A DNA stretch of 64,000 nt from Metellina segmentata (GCA_947359465.1 OX375882.1:53814509-53878508), one strand, 5' to 3'. Shown: positions 27,101-50,489, counted from the first letter of the stretch. Notes: generated from the sequence alone by a model not told the origin. Program-made: numbers and translations.

Positions 27101-30100
27101 GTTTTTAAAATTCATACGTAGTACTAACATGAGTATTTATGATTAATTATTGCATAATGAAAATAATTAGTACACTTATGAATGCATACAGATTAACAGG
27201 CTACTAAATACAAAATTCCACTCAAATTAGTTAAATCACTGAACATGAAGAAATCTTTAGCACATTGTTTCCTCAGACCAGCATCATTAAACTAATCTAT
27301 GCTGATTTTCATTGACTCCCTATTCTGATAACGCAACTATAATTCAGTGTAAAAATTGAGTATTGTATTAGTAAATTTATTTCAATGATATTGGTTTGAA
27401 AAAATAACAGGGATGAGAAAATATTAATGCATTGCAACTCACCATAGATGTCAATCAAACACAGGTAGGAGTACAATGATATCAACTTATCAGCAAAGCA
27501 CATATATTCAATACACCAAACATTTATGTATGCAATTTCTATGTCCGCTACGATGAATGGTTTGAATCTAAAAGCACAGCAATAATAAGTTACTGAAAAC
27601 TTTTAGTTTCTTTCAGTGCAATTAATATTTTGAAAGTTTCAGTTAGGCTATTGAGCTTGTTGCTGTTTTTTCAGTCGCATTGCTGTGCAGATGTTATTTA
27701 AGTGTTCAGAGTTTTGAGCTTTTCAACACATTCACAATATTGAAATTTTCAAAATTCAATAATATCCCAATCCCAAATATTATCTTCAAAATATTTCCCC
27801 TATAAAAAAATTCATAAAAAATACTTAGAAAACTAAAATTGCAAATTCTAGAACCTTTCACTGTCCAGTATAACTGATGCCATAACCTGGTATTTGGCTA
27901 CTTTTTTTTTTGTTTATTTATATTTATGTCTAATTTTAGGCTGGGAAACTGGCAATGGAGCGAGGATGGGCTTTAAATATCGGAGGTGGATTCCACCATT
28001 GCTCCTCTGAACAAGGTGGTGGCTTTTGTGCCTATGCTGACATAACATTGTGCATAAAATTCCTGTTCATGAATTACAGTCACATTTGTAAAGTAATGAT
28101 AGTTGACTTGGATGCTCATCAGGTTAGAAGCTTTTTTATATACCTGTGTTTAGTTTAATAATTAAATTGCATAGATTACTAATTTAACTACAGTTTTAAA
28201 ACATTTAGGCTACACTAAGTTTATTTGCTAAGAAAGTTAATTATTAAAAACATTTAATTAATGTTAATAAACTACTATTAAATGCAGTAAAGGATTCTAT
28301 TAATAGCTTTCTATAGGATTCCCACAGGCTTTAAAAAGGCCTGAATTTTCATTGATTAAGGATCCTTAAAAATCTTAATTTTTGCTTAAGGTCCTAACAA
28401 ATTTTTAAAGTATCCTTTTTAACAAGAATACTACACATTTTAATTTACCAGTATTCAAAACCCAGAAGCAATGAAAAATAATCGGGACAATTTTAGGAAT
28501 TCTTATCCGATATCTATAAATGGCTGACTAAAAATTGATTGTTTAAACAAAACTGGATCTGAGATTCAACCCTAGCACTCTGGAAAGTTTCTTTACTTGT
28601 GCGTTCACAGGTTAATCTGTGTAGATTGATGTTAAATTTAGACGAAACTGTAAAAGAGCCCTTAATTTTCTTTTGCTTAAAGTATAGGAATCCTGTCTTA
28701 TCAATATGCTAGCTGAGTGGTTGGAGTTCTAGCCCTTGCTTAAACAGGTTCTTGTTTCAAATTTTGATCTAGGCATGGAAGTATATTGTAGTTCAGAATC
28801 CATTTCAAGCCACTGGTCCTGGTCTAATTAGCCTTCATAAACAAAACATGTCCATAGAGCTGTAAACCAAATCTTAATAGCTCTTTACATTAAATTATTG
28901 ATTTTCTAAGATTGTCTACTAGTCATAAATATTTCTGTATAATGGTAACTACAATGATTGAATGGGTTTTGAAAGAGCAATATATATGATCTCGTTCAAT
29001 TTTTAAGTTACATATATTAAAATACTGTTCACTGAATTTGTGCTGAGGCAAGACAAAAATGTAACTAAAACTAAATAAATTCAGATCATCTCTCCATTTA
29101 CTGACAAAAATATAGATATTAAGATCTATAAGACTAATGAAAATTTAAATCTAAATTAATGAATTCTTTACTCAGATATTTTTATTAATCAAAATACCTT
29201 TTGAAATCAACCTTCAGCGTTTAGTTTTTAAAAATCATTCCGTGTATTGCTGGAATATTAAAATTCTAATTTTAAATTTAAAATATTTTGGTTCATTTTT
29301 GAAGCATGTACTTATGCAACATTTTACATCATTATAATATTACATTTCACATGATAAAACCAAATTAGCAAATTTTTATACAAAATAATAAAAAATTTCC
29401 TTAAACGAATATTGAAAAGGACTGCATAAAGTTTCTGTATTTAAGAGTTGAAAAACAGATTGGTTGTTTTATCTGTAAATTTAAATTTGGCTTAGTTGTC
29501 TTTTTAGGGCAATGGTCATGAACGTGATTTTATGGGAGATGACAGAGTGTACATTCTAGATGTATACAATCAAGGAATTTATCCTCATGATGAATATGCT
29601 AAAGGTATATTTTCTAAACTATGTATGTGTTATTAGATCAAATATTATGTTGTGCATGTATTTCAGTTCTAGGATTTGTAAATCTGATTATTTCTTTCTT
29701 ACAAATGAATTAATTTCCACACCCCACATCTTATTTATCTTACTACATATTATATGTGGCTGTTAAAAGTAATTATACTAAAGACAAACTAAAGCAAGTA
29801 AGATTTAAAATACAGTAGTAACCTGACTCACTCGAATTCAGAGTTACATGGATTTTGATTATTTGGTTTGAAAACACTGCCGCTTAAGTGTTTCTCTTGC
29901 TGTGATACACATTGGATGCATTTTGCACGAACTCTATGTGCACGATTGCAACGACTACAATCGGTGAAAGTTAAGATAGTTTTGTAATATGTTTTCCAAA
30001 CCCTTTAGAAAACTATGTTGCTAAAAACTAATCTGAATCTCCTGCACCTAGTAAAAAGAAAAATGTTATCTTTGGATGCATGAGCAAAACGTCACTGAAG

Positions 30101-33100
30101 TATCTGACACTTCAGACCCAGTTCCACCTGAAAAGCACATGACAAATGCAAGCTTACAGCAGGTCTCAGCTTAATTTGAAATGGCTTAAAATTTTAGATA
30201 ACATTGACTCCAACAAAGAACACATTATAGCTACAATGCAAGAGATTAAAATAAATTATTTGCCTTGCTACAAAGAAATTTTGCGTGAAAAAAAGAAGTC
30301 ATTGTGTCGTCAGTCGAATTTGTTAGATTTTATGAAGCCGTCGACATCCAAAAAACTTTTTGCGTAGCTCATTTATTTTTTTAATATTTTGTATCAATAT
30401 GTGTAAAGAGAACTGCAATTTTATAAAATACTTTTCTTCTAAACTAATGCTTTTGTTAGTCCTTGGTGCCAATTAAACAAAATTTATGCAAAGTTATACC
30501 CTGACTTATGCGAATTCGACTTACAGGATTTTTGTTGGAGCCACCTATTATGTAACTTCAGGCTACAGAGGCTGTTCGCACATTTTTTAGATGATTTTGG
30601 TTAGTGGTAATAAAAAATCGTTTGCTGCAAAAGAAATAATTGCAGTTGTACTATGTTTTTAAAAGTCAAAATTATCATCTGCGACTTGATAGGTTTGTTT
30701 TTATTCAAAATGGCGTTTTTAATGAAACAGTGGTTCGAAGGCTGTATTTATGCTCTTTCCGAAGAGAAATATTCATATTCCGTTATCCAAAAATGATGTG
30801 AGAGTCATGGTTTTGTGATATCTAAAGCGTCGATAGGTAATATCGTTAACAAGAAAGGAAAAAAACGTCAAATTGGAGTCTCAAGTGGGACAAAAATTCC
30901 AAACAAGTATCCAATGAAGAAACGGACATCTTCGACTGTTGCAAAGTTTTGTTGTTTAATGTTAAAAGAAAATCCCCCTAGTCAAAGGACAGTTGCAAAA
31001 TCATTAAAATGCTCGATGTCCACTGTAAACAAAATGATAAACGTTGATTTAAATCGTAAGAAAGCAAAAAAACGCAATGTGCATCGTCTTTCTCCAAAGC
31101 ATATTGCTGAACGCAGGACACGCTGCCGAATTCTATATGAAAAACACTTATTCAAAGAAAAATGAAAAAAAAAAATGGTCACAATAGATGAATCATGGAT
31201 GTATTTAAATGATTGCAGCAAAAGAAAATCCATTTATTATCATAAAAGGGGTGAAAAAAATTTAAGCACATGGTTCATGGAATCAAAAGAAAGTTTTTCT
31301 AAGGGATTCATGATTGTTGCTGGTTTTTCATATAGTGGCAAGTTAAAAATAAAGAGAGTGGAAAAAAATTTCACGATTAACTCCAAATACTATCAGGAAC
31401 ATATTTTATCGACAATTTTTCTGAATGAAATACCATCGCTTTATCCACAGTGCCATCAATACAAAGCTAGCAGTCACACATCAAAATCCACTGTAAATTT
31501 CCTAAAAGAAATGGAACAAAAAACCGGTATCAAGGCATACCCTTCATTGATATCCCTGCTAAATCTCCCGATGTATCACCTATGGATTTTTGTGCTTTCG
31601 GACTTTTAAAATCTGCATTATCCAAACGTCGTCCCACAACCCTTACAGGACTCTGGAAAGCAGTTCAGGAGGAATGGGATAGAATACCTCTTCTGGCACT
31701 TCAAAAGGCATTATTATCCTGGAAATTACGGTGCCGAAAGATAGTTCTGATTAAGGGCTATCAAATAGAACAACACAAGAATTTTATGTAATTTAGTTTT
31801 GTGAATACAATATAATACAATTGTGAATACAATATAAAATGTGTGAACAGCCTCTGTATTACTGTATATTGAAGCTTAAAAAGTTTGAAATATGAGCTTC
31901 AATAGTCCTTTCTACATTAATTCCTCAAAATTCATATTTTTTTAATGATGGAAAAATCATGGTGTTGAAGGACATTCAGAAGGCGAACAGCTCCATTCAA
32001 GCATGAAATAAATTGTAAAGGGTTATTAATGAAGATTAAATAGATTATTGATAGAATGTGCACGTGAGAAATATTCTAATGATTTCAAACCGAGCAGAAG
32101 GGGTAGTGAACTTTTAAGTAATGGAAAAACTACATCAAAGACACTAGTTTTATTAAAATTCTGAATAAATAGTATAATTCATTTAACTAATTGCACTATA
32201 AGTAAAATTATTGCATTGCATTATTTCTCAGCAATATTGAGAAAGGTAATTAAATTTGGTACATTAAACATATATTGTGGCCTCTATTATTATACTGATT
32301 CTAATAATAATAAAGGTCACAAGATGTGTGTATAGAATAGTCAAAGTTTTTAATGACAAGATACACTACCTCCATTGGTTTTTAAGTATGTTAAAAAGAA
32401 ACTTATTCTTAATCTTTCTTGGTTAGTTGACTACTATTTCATAATAATAAGCATTATTCCTTAAAAACTTTTTCCCTGAATAGCGTACAATTCTTTTAAT
32501 TTACTAGTTTGTTGCATTTGTTATTCAATTGTATTAAACAATTTTATAAAGAATAACACAATCATATATCTTGATTTTGTGTAGTGTTTTATATCTTAAT
32601 GCTTTCCATAACTAAATATTAAATACTAGTTTCTTATTTGTAAACTTAAATATAGGTTCCGTTTTTTTTACTTGGAAAAAGAAACTTTATTTGTAACCAT
32701 TCAATAAGTCCCTGATACTTAGATTTTTACCTATTTAGTTCTATGCCCCCTGTTTCATATCTGTTAATATATTTTTGCAATTTGAGATATTCTGAATAAA
32801 ATATGTAAATTTTGTATAACCTTAAAATGTCTAATTCAGGGTTTAGAACCTAAAAGGATCAAAAGCACCTGTGGCCTAAAATGGCCATTGAAACCTAAAA
32901 AATACTTTTCAGTTATTTCCTCTTCAAATGCATTTTTAATACATTTTTATCTCTACTATTATAAAAGGAAGTGTTTGTCTGTCTCTCTTTCTCTATGATC
33001 AGCGCCTTGACAAATCTATGGCACTTAAATAATGAAATTTGGCACACAGGTAGTCTTAATTTTTTGCAATTTTTGTGTAGCGTCTGAATCTTAAAATTTA

Positions 33101-35575
33101 ATCTAGAACATTTAAAAATTAATTTATTAGTTTTTTCACCTTTCTTTTCTCCGGAATGTGACGTCATTGAACAAGCGAGCGGATTTTGCATTTTTGATCG
33201 CTTATGTCACAAGCGTTTTTAGTCAGAATGCCTTTGGAACCATGCCAAGTTTTCCGATTCTAGCGTGTTTTGATTTACATTGTCGATAATAGCCACTTCA
33301 AGGCCTTCACGGCATTGCCTGTGGATTTCGTTTGCTAAGCAAACCAAATGGGAATATATGTAGCAATCACTGGGGGTTGGGGAGCGTCAGCGAGCAGTGG
33401 CCACACCTGACCCCACGAAAAGAACTGTCATGGGCAATGCCGTGTTGGCCACACAGTAGCTAGTTCAAAATAAAACGCTGTGCTGAGTCATTTCCGATAT
33501 CCAAGTGTGATACTTTCTTGCTACGAAAGATATGGCAAAAACAAAAAGTCAACCTCAACAGTAATGAAATCTCACAGTCAGCCAATCATAGCTCACAATC
33601 CATTTGGGGTTGTATAGCATACTATTTTATTCTGTTTTTAAATATGTGTCTTGGTTAACAAGTTAAACATGAATTTTTATCTAATATTTTCAAAGATGAC
33701 CCTCTTTTTAAAGATGACAAAAGCTTAGAATCCTAGAAGCGCAATGCTAAAAAGCTGGATTCAAAACTATTAGAATTTTAATATGAGCAGAATACTCATT
33801 TTTTTGACAAGCACATGAGTAGCAGGTAACATCCTTTTGTATTTTAGAAAATGGAATACTTTAAATTATTGAAGAGAAAAACTTGGAATAAGTATTCAGA
33901 TCATGCCAATTACTAAAAATAGATGCTAGGCATCACACAGTTGACCATTTCATCTATGGAAAGAAATAGAAACACAATGTCCAACTGTATAGTTTTATTT
34001 ATTAAAATAAGTAAATTTCAGGACAACAATTAAATTTTAGAGTGAGACATCATCCATATTCAGAAATGGCAAGAAATCCTCTTACAAATCTTATAGGAAT
34101 CTATAAAAGAGTTCTTAGTTTTAAAAACAAATAAAAACGGTATATTAGCTTAAAAATTGGATCTTCCAGACGTATATATAAATAATCATGATGATACAGA
34201 TGTGCACTTTACTTTCGCAAAATAGATCAAAATTTGTGACTGCTTCACTTAATAATTTACTTAAAAAATAAAATGTAACAAATATTCTATAGAAGTGTGT
34301 ATGATAGTAAATTTGTATGTGTGTAAATATGTAGAAGTGTGTTAATTGTACGATACTGTAATATGAAGTTATATTTTTGCTGAACCTATAAAATTCTAAA
34401 ACATAAACCTAAAAATCCAGGGCTTTTGAATCAATGTTTTGCATTATAATGTTGGAGAAATATTATATTACATTAAACTGGCATATTAAAAAAGTGCTGT
34501 TTACTCTTTTGGTATACAATATTCACAAGATTCTTCCTGTATTGAGGAATACAAGTATATTTGTTATTTTTCTGCTATAACTTTTGCATTGAGCAAAATT
34601 CATTCAATACTTACTCTGATTCAACCCAGATAGCATTTTGGTATTCTGTCTTTGTTTATTAGTAATATAAGCTTATTAATCTCAGTTTATCTGTGCAGGA
34701 GCTATTCGAAAGAAAGTGGAATTGAGACACAAAACAGAAGATGCTGAATACTTGGAAAAAGTATCAAGGTAAGTAATATATAAAAGTATCATATTATTTG
34801 TTGGTTTATCATATGTCAGCAAAGGTTCTGTCAGTGTTTTGCTATCATTGTACTGATGCATTTATTATTAATGGACTACTATAGCCTGATGTTTTTTCTT
34901 TTCTTAAGGAATTTAACAGAATCTTTAGATGAATTTGCTCCGCAGTTTCTCTTGTATAATGCTGGAACTGACATATTAAAAGGGGACCCATTAGGCTGCT
35001 TGTCAATAACTCCAGAGGTATGATATATCAACATGAAACAAATTTTCTCAACTCTTTAAACAATAAACAGGTTTGCTTTTTCAGCTGAAAGTTTGGAATT
35101 TTAATCTTTGGCATGTTTTGCCTATCTAACACATTTTATTTTTTATCTTTAAGACTATTTTTTGCCTACTTTCCAACTGAAATTACAGCATAAAATTTGT
35201 ACAGATTGTTTAAAAATCCCTCTAAAACATGAAAATAAGAAAATGTGTAGGATTTTATTTAGCTCTCTTGGTACGGCAGAAGACTACTTCTATCTGACCT
35301 GATAATAGTAAAATTACTTATAGCTACTTGTATTTTTCTTTCTTTATACTCTTTTTTTATATTTTGTAGTGTCTTTTTAAGTATCTAACCTCAAACTCTT
35401 AAAGAATTCTATTTTTTAATAGGGCATTATCGAACGAGATGAAATGGTATTTAAAGCTGCAGTACAAAGAAAAATACCCATAGTTTTTGTGACTAGCGGA
35501 GGTTATCAGAAATGCACAGCACGCATAATTGCCGATTCCATCATCAATTTGAAGAAAAAAGAATTACTACCATAA
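12179..35575 (+). CDS. HDAC11: Histone deacetylase 11, complete, 8 coding exons
   Basis: Class IV Zn-dependent deacetylase. The family removes acyl groups, including long-chain fatty acyl, from lysines. Coding exons: 12179-12317, 16374-16474, 21292-21408, 27940-28122, 29508-29604, 34699-34768, 34909-35017, 35423-35575. They join in frame to 322 codons plus TAA; human HDAC11 is 347 residues. Visible family motifs: N-terminal NIHFMGLEKLHPFD, the His pair in GGGFHHCSS (about residues 138-139), Zn ligands Asp177 and His179 in DLDAHQ, Asp257 in YNAGTD, and catalytic Tyr300 in SGGYQ. No key residue is missing, so it is probably active. The start is the first ATG of exon 1; it aligns near the human start, and no acceptor AG lies directly before it. 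Intron 2 is GC-AG; the other six are GT-AG. Introns 1, 2, 3 and 5 are 4-6.5 kb and full of transposons. An ATTAAA at 35903 is the only weak poly(A) candidate seen. An upstream non-coding exon is possible. Confidence 0.95.
12410..13349. mobile_element. hAT MITE, 8-bp duplication GTATTTTC
   Basis: Ends CAGGGTGTAAAAAAATC (left) and CAGGGTGTCAAGATTTAAA (right, reversed). Identical 8-bp direct duplications GTATTTTC lie at 12402-12409 and 13350-13357. Subterminal sequence is a series of GATTTAAATC-type palindromes. No coding capacity. Confidence 0.9.
13424..13800 (+). repeat. Short superfamily A copy
   Basis: Starts ACTAGCCACAGCGTTGCCCA, runs through a tgacagttctttttgtg block and ends ...AACACTTCCTTTTATAATAGAG. 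It corresponds to the two ends of the longer copies, with the middle deleted. Confidence 0.6.
16555..16680 (+). repeat. Two-copy tandem repeat of ~55-63 bp
   Basis: Unit 'ttaaaattcatactc..gtaaca..' followed by ATGTTTTTAGCACATTTACA. The second copy has a ~9-bp insertion. It lies 80 bp after the GC donor. Confidence 0.7.
17196..18450 (+). mobile_element. Tc1-like element with decayed transposase
   Basis: Terminal inverted repeats CACTATGTGTCCAAAAAAAA (left, and right when reversed), flanked by TA. Length 1255 bp. The transposase region on + is broken into several frames: HTH-like GQIIGLYQSG near 17410; a frame at 17603-17815; the SVMWSDE segment with the first catalytic Asp near 17828; a GGSVMIWGCF segment at 17954; a degraded QDDN segment near 18100; and SPDLNPIENLWD with the catalytic Glu near 18200. 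Several stops and frameshifts make it inactive. Members of this family use DD34E catalysis. Confidence 0.93.
18783..19930 (+). pseudogene. LINE remnant with RNase H domain (I/Jockey-type)
   Basis: Degraded C-terminal part of a non-LTR retrotransposon ORF2. In order: MDRVQNKALRLIT thumb region, a connecting region, an IYTNGF segment with GAGYYC (RNase H first motif, normally YTDGS), a DLQSAILFL segment, a SSHCDIPGNDKAGSLAKHG segment (RNase H last motif), then a CCHC-like tail (PMCSTGETE...HLTVC). Multiple frameshifts and stops. The RNase H domain separates it from the CR1/L2-like LINE in the next intron. Confidence 0.8.
20583..20870 (+). repeat. tRNA-derived SINE
   Basis: The head has a box-A-like TAGCTTGGTTGG and a box-B-like GAGTTTGAATCC. 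The body shares GAGAGTGGGGTGCCAGCTTG, a 'gaacgtggttcaaaatta' block and the GTCGTCAATAGCCCATTGTG block with the copy at 42350. It is more diverged than that copy. Confidence 0.75.
21603..22148. mobile_element. hAT MITE, 8-bp duplication AATTATTA
   Basis: Left end CAGGTTTTGAAATA, right end (reversed) CAGGGCTCGAAATACCCGGG. Identical AATTATTA direct duplications lie at 21595-21602 and 22149-22156. Both ends are rich in AGGTGCAC motifs. No coding capacity. Confidence 0.9.
22684..26570 (+). mobile_element. CR1/L2-like LINE, inactivated
   Basis: 22684-23310 encodes an apurinic-type endonuclease (IIGITESW, GGGVLIY, YRPP, LMGDYNYP, DWIFSN). 24765-25820 and 25824-26543 encode the reverse transcriptase: ITPIFKKG, NYRPVSLTS, DFQKAFDKVPH, SGVPQGSVWGP, catalytic IFADD, then the C-terminal RVQHRATKII and RWNALPE regions. 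Breaks: frameshift near 23300, stop near 23458, a 1.1-kb insertion at 23592-24715, and TAG at 25818-25820 between the two RT frames. The start of the endonuclease is missing, so the copy is 5'-truncated; the exact left edge is uncertain. The tail is a short TTTGTA repeat. Confidence 0.93.
23592..24715 (+). mobile_element. Non-autonomous hAT-like element, 5-bp duplication ATATC
   Basis: Left end CAGGGTTCCCACAGTCCTT, right end (reversed) CATGGTTCCCACACCTTT, flanked by ATATC at 23587-23591 and 24716-24720. Removing it restores the LINE frame exactly across the site. Both ends carry TCCTTGAAA arrays in the same direction. 24110-24260 is a superfamily A module. An open frame at 23813-24100 shows no domain. 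Confidence 0.85.
28314..28695. mobile_element. Probable old hAT-like MITE
   Basis: Left end (T)AGGATTCCCACAGGCTTT, right end (reversed) CAGGATTCCTATACTTT. These resemble the ends of the 23592 element. No convincing target duplication remains. Confidence 0.4.
28706..28880 (+). repeat. Diverged SINE head
   Basis: A tRNA-like stretch with AGCTGAGTGGTTGGAG (box A-like) and TGTTTCAAATTTTGATC (box B-like), then a GGCATGGA junction as in the SINE at 42350. The body is only weakly similar. Confidence 0.35.
29813..30545 (+). mobile_element. Tigger/pogo-like relic
   Basis: Starts CAGTAGTAACCTGACTCACT after TA, followed by CGAATTCAGAGTTACA, like Tigger ends. The right side has a related CCTGACTTATGCGAATTCGA block. 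The frame at 30146-30367 resembles the C-terminal tail of Tigger/jerky transposases (LPCYKEI, then SNLLDFMKPS). The catalytic domain is missing, so this is an internally deleted copy. Confidence 0.5.
30566..31856 (+). mobile_element. Mariner element, DD41D (rosa-like), decayed
   Basis: Terminal repeats CAGAGGCTGTTCGCACATTT (left) and CAGAGGCTGTTCACACATTT (right, reversed), flanked by TA. The transposase reading begins at ATG 30710. An N-terminal HTH region (30815-31165) is followed by TIDESW with the first Asp at 31184, a Q-x-KASSHTSKS second motif at 31457, and SPDVSPMDFCAF with the third Asp at 31585. Damage: TGA at 30794, a frameshift in the A-run at 31165-31175, a second between about 31540 and 31580, and the second catalytic Asp changed to Tyr (31460). 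The second-to-third spacing is about 41 residues, typical of the rosa lineage. Confidence 0.88.
32950..33470 (-). repeat. Repeat superfamily A, reversed copy
   Basis: Read on minus it starts AACTAGCTACTGTGTGGCC, passes CATTGCCCATGACAGTTCTT, a GC-rich GCTCGCTGACGCTCCCCAAC block and TTTGGTTTGCTTAGCAAAC, and ends ACACTTCCTTTTATAATAGT. The GC-rich block is shared with 63850-63940. It includes a 'gacgtcac' element. Confidence 0.6.
34769..34908 (+). other. HDAC11 intron 6
   Basis: Short 140-bp GT-AG intron, phase 2, with no insertions. Confidence 0.9.
35018..35422 (+). other. HDAC11 intron 7
   Basis: 405-bp GT-AG intron, phase 0, AT-rich, with no recognised element. Confidence 0.9.
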
Positions 35576-38500
35576 GTTGCCAAAAGGGTTACTAAAAAAG
35601 TTCAAAGCTGAATCTTTATATGTAAATATATTTTATCAAAATTTGCGTGATATTTGAATTCGGAACAATTTACATGTTTCTAAATGTAAGGCAGACATTT
35701 TTGATCTGATTTATTGTTATTTTATTATATTTTTATGCTCTTTGTTATTCTATAGTTTTGTTAAAAATATATCTAGTCTAAATGTTTAGATTTTGTTTAA
35801 CATATGTTATCTATAAAGATATGTTGAAATATTGTTCAAGTCTCATTTGATTAATGCTTTTGTAGTTGGTTTTTGACATTGAATTTTTAAATCTGAATAC
35901 AAATTAAAAAATAGGCTTGTTTTGGAGCCATTATATACATACATACAGCTGATACTAAAGTATGTAAACAATCCATAAAAACATAAATTGGTTTTTTTTC
36001 TTCCAAAAATCTAATACTTTTTGTGGGATTTGCCTCATTAAATTATGGACATTTATTTTACTGATTTAATGCAACATTTAATCTTTGAGAACATCACACT
36101 AATTTTTTCATACCTTAAGAGTTAGTTTATGTAACTAAAATATAAAGTTTCAGAAATTCGGCCCCAGAACATCAAAGAATGATGAACATACACACAGCTT
36201 AGCTTTTTATTCTAGTGCCACTGGGATAATACGTAGCACAAATACTCCAAAAGATGATACTAAATGTTGGAAAAAAATATTTTTGAACTGATTAAGTTGA
36301 AAATACTGGATGGAGTGAGCATATGGCATTGTTGATATCATTGAATGCCTCAAATGGGTTACTAATATCAACTTGATATTAGTATAATATAACTTTTAAA
36401 ACTTCATTAAAAGAGCAATGCATAAGAGTACAGAATTTTAAAAATGCATCGGGATAACAATCTAATATTTTGAAATCTTTTAAAATGAAGACATTTACCA
36501 AGACCATGTTAAAAATGTACTTTTCTGTGGCAGTAAATCGATATTAAAATTAAAACATTTTACCTGAAAATCATGTGATTGAGAAACATCCTTCCATGAA
36601 ATTAAATGCTAGATATTTGCAACCATGGTCTTTGCAGAGAAAACAGTTGAAATATTATTCATAAACTAATTCTCTAATTCCTAACAAATGCATGTCAAAA
36701 CAAATCAGTTCCATGTATTTACACTGCCAAGGAAAAAATGCGGATATATGCAAAAAGATATGTAGATAGCTTTCTCAAGAGGAAGTTGTCTGCAGTTCAA
36801 GGCTGTCATAACTGATTATGTTACAGAATGAATTTCACTGCTTAGTTGCCTCTTTGAAAAACATTGTTTCTCATTAGTTCTGAAATAGATTGCTAATTTT
36901 ATTTTTCCACTTGTTAACATGAAGAAATATTTATTACTTGTGTGTTCTAATTCTCTTTGCGATTTTGCCATAATTAATACTTATGTTAGTTACATGTATG
37001 AACAGAGAAATTAGAAAGGTGTTTCTGAGTAAATTTGTGAGGACCAGGTTCTTGTCTAATAAAAAAATGTGAGGGGGCTGCAGTCTCACAAAGGTTTAGA
37101 ACAAACTGACCAATTTCACTGAATTGTTTCATGGTGGACTATCTTTTGTGAAATTCCGGAATTGAGTTTTTAATTTCTAAACATCAACTGTCCCACTAAC
37201 TACAATCTTCTATCCAATGCAGAATCCCTTATTCAAAAGACAGTTTTTTAATCTTGTGTATTGTAAATGTGGAAATAATATGAAACAATCTAAATCACGC
37301 TTTTCTTACCAAATCTCGAAATTCATTCACTCAATTTTGTAGTGATGTGTGAAATAAATTCGCAGCTAAAAAAAAATCTTTGTGGAAGAACAGATCAAAA
37401 CCAAAAACAAGGTATGCAGATTTCAATTACAATTGACTGTCAGTTAACTCATTGTGCCAAGAGGTTAGTGGTGGGGCATTAAAGAGTTTAAATCGCCAAA
37501 AATGAAATAACTTGTGACAGGATGCATATTATTTTATACAAATACATTAAAATTGCTTCTACTCAGTAACACCCATCACTCTTTAACTGACAATGATTGG
37601 CTTCTCTACTTTAAGAACATTAGAGATAACACTGATTATATATAGGGCATGCAGTATCACCCACCTGTAGAAATAACATTAAGGAAAAGTGAAACACCAC
37701 ATGCTTCATATATGTGTATTGGAACTATTTTATTAACATAGATCATTATCAATACTAAGTATGTATAGATAAATATTTATATCGTGTTGGAAAAGGCCTG
37801 GGACCTAACTAGAAATAACAGAATCTAAGCTGTTTGGATCCCTTGTTCTTGACTCCTATTGAAACTAAGAAGTGACATTGAATCACTATATTTTGAATTA
37901 TTCCTCAATGTCGGGAGTCCTGGGCTTTAACCATAAAAATTTTAAAGGGTATCAAGGGGTCAGGTCCCTGGGACATAAAACACATTGGAAATAACTTCCT
38001 ATTGCTTGAGACCAAGGAGTTTGAAACCCTAGAAAAAATGGCACCCATGTTAGGATGACAACTAATCTCAACAAATATTTTTCTTTGCTCATGAAAAATA
38101 AAAGCCACTCACAAATCTGTTGATCAACAGAGACTTATACATGTGGACCCAGTCCATACATGCAGCAGTGTAGTCAGTTATTTGTGATATACTCTTCGCC
38201 ATTGAAAGGTTAGAAAGACTTTAACCGATACGCTTTCAAGAGGGAGTCTGCAATTTCTGATAAATCAGCACTGTTTAACATTTGTTTTCAGTATGTTACA
38301 ACCACACATTAGTTGCTATTTTCACTCTCTAGCTTATTTATTAAACCTTTGTGAAGAAATTCAAATAACCATAAATAAAAAGAACCTGTGGTGAAGTGAT
38401 ACTTAAGATGTGAAAACGCAACTGAGAACTGAACTGAAGTAGTGATTCAAGAAAGGAGTATAAAATATAGGGTATGCAGACAAGAACAGAATATTTGGAC

Positions 38501-39155
38501 CCGGCATTAAGGAATGTAAGGTGTCGGAACAGATTACCAATAAATAATTTGAATGTTTTAGTCCTTGTATTAATTCGTGTGTGATTAAGATTAAAATACT
38601 CCATAAACCTTTTAACCCTCTAAGTGGTGTTGTTGAGATATCTTATTCACCTAGATTTGACCAATTTTGCTAATGACAAGATATCTCATCAATAGTGCCA
38701 ATTGAATTCAAAATGATCTTGCTGTTTGTGAGGATGATAACTCATTTGGAAAAAGGGCCTAATCATATTTCTTCCATCAAGATCTGGGTAGTTTTGCTAA
38801 ATGTTTTGGTGTCTTGCATAAACATTGTATCCCTGATGTCTCCTTTCGAATGGAATAGATTCAGCTTTTAGTGTGTTTGTGTAGAAGAGTCTTTCATAAA
38901 GCCAACTTAACATCACAGCTACATCTGTATTATCTTAATTTTAACAAGTCTGGATGATAAGTATATTTTCTATACAACCAATACTTGATTCAATTTTCAT
39001 AAAATGTTATTTTCAACCTTGTTAAATTAATTTGTAACATCTGATAGATACCAAGTTTAGGTATTAGCTATTTATGAGACAGTAAATTGTACACACAGCA
39101 GAAGTTCTACTCTAAGCACATTTTTTATTTATCGAATTCTGGTTACTATATACTT
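35576..39155. other. Convergent intergenic region HDAC11 / MRPS24
   Basis: 3.6 kb between the stops of two convergent genes, covering both 3' UTRs. No conserved coding region was seen. A piggyBac-like start, TTAA then CCCTCTAAGTGG, lies at 38612, followed by an imperfect hairpin around GAGATATCTT (38622-38703); no right end was found. Short open frames at 37905-38108 and 38341-38604 (minus) have no domain. Confidence 0.5.

Positions 39156-50489
<11,334 letters not shown>

Larger units (their letters stand above)
21409..27939 (+). other. HDAC11 intron 3
   Basis: 6.5 kb, GT-AG. It holds a 546-bp hAT MITE, a 3.9-kb LINE interrupted by a 1.1-kb element, and a hAT-type terminus CAGTTGTTCTTAACCTTTGA at about 27005 whose mate was not found. 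27100-27939 shows nothing recognisable. Confidence 0.85.
28123..29507 (+). other. HDAC11 intron 4
   Basis: 1.4 kb, GT-AG. It contains a probable old CAGGGT-type element (28314-28695) and a SINE-like stretch (28706-28880). The rest is AT-rich with nothing recognised. Confidence 0.8.
29605..34698 (+). other. HDAC11 intron 5
   Basis: 5.1 kb, GT-AG, phase 1. It contains the Tigger-like relic (29813-30545), the DD41D mariner (30566-31856) and a reversed superfamily A copy (32950-33470). 31900-32900 and 33480-34690 show nothing recognisable. Confidence 0.85.

Noticed and set aside
30146..30367. 73-residue frame as a host exon in HDAC11 intron 5
   Set aside because: It resembles a Tigger-type transposase tail and is flanked by Tigger-like sequence.
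37457..37505. Small TTAA-flanked hairpin as a piggyBac MITE
   Set aside because: Only about 50 bp with a weak stem; too short to separate from chance in AT-rich DNA.
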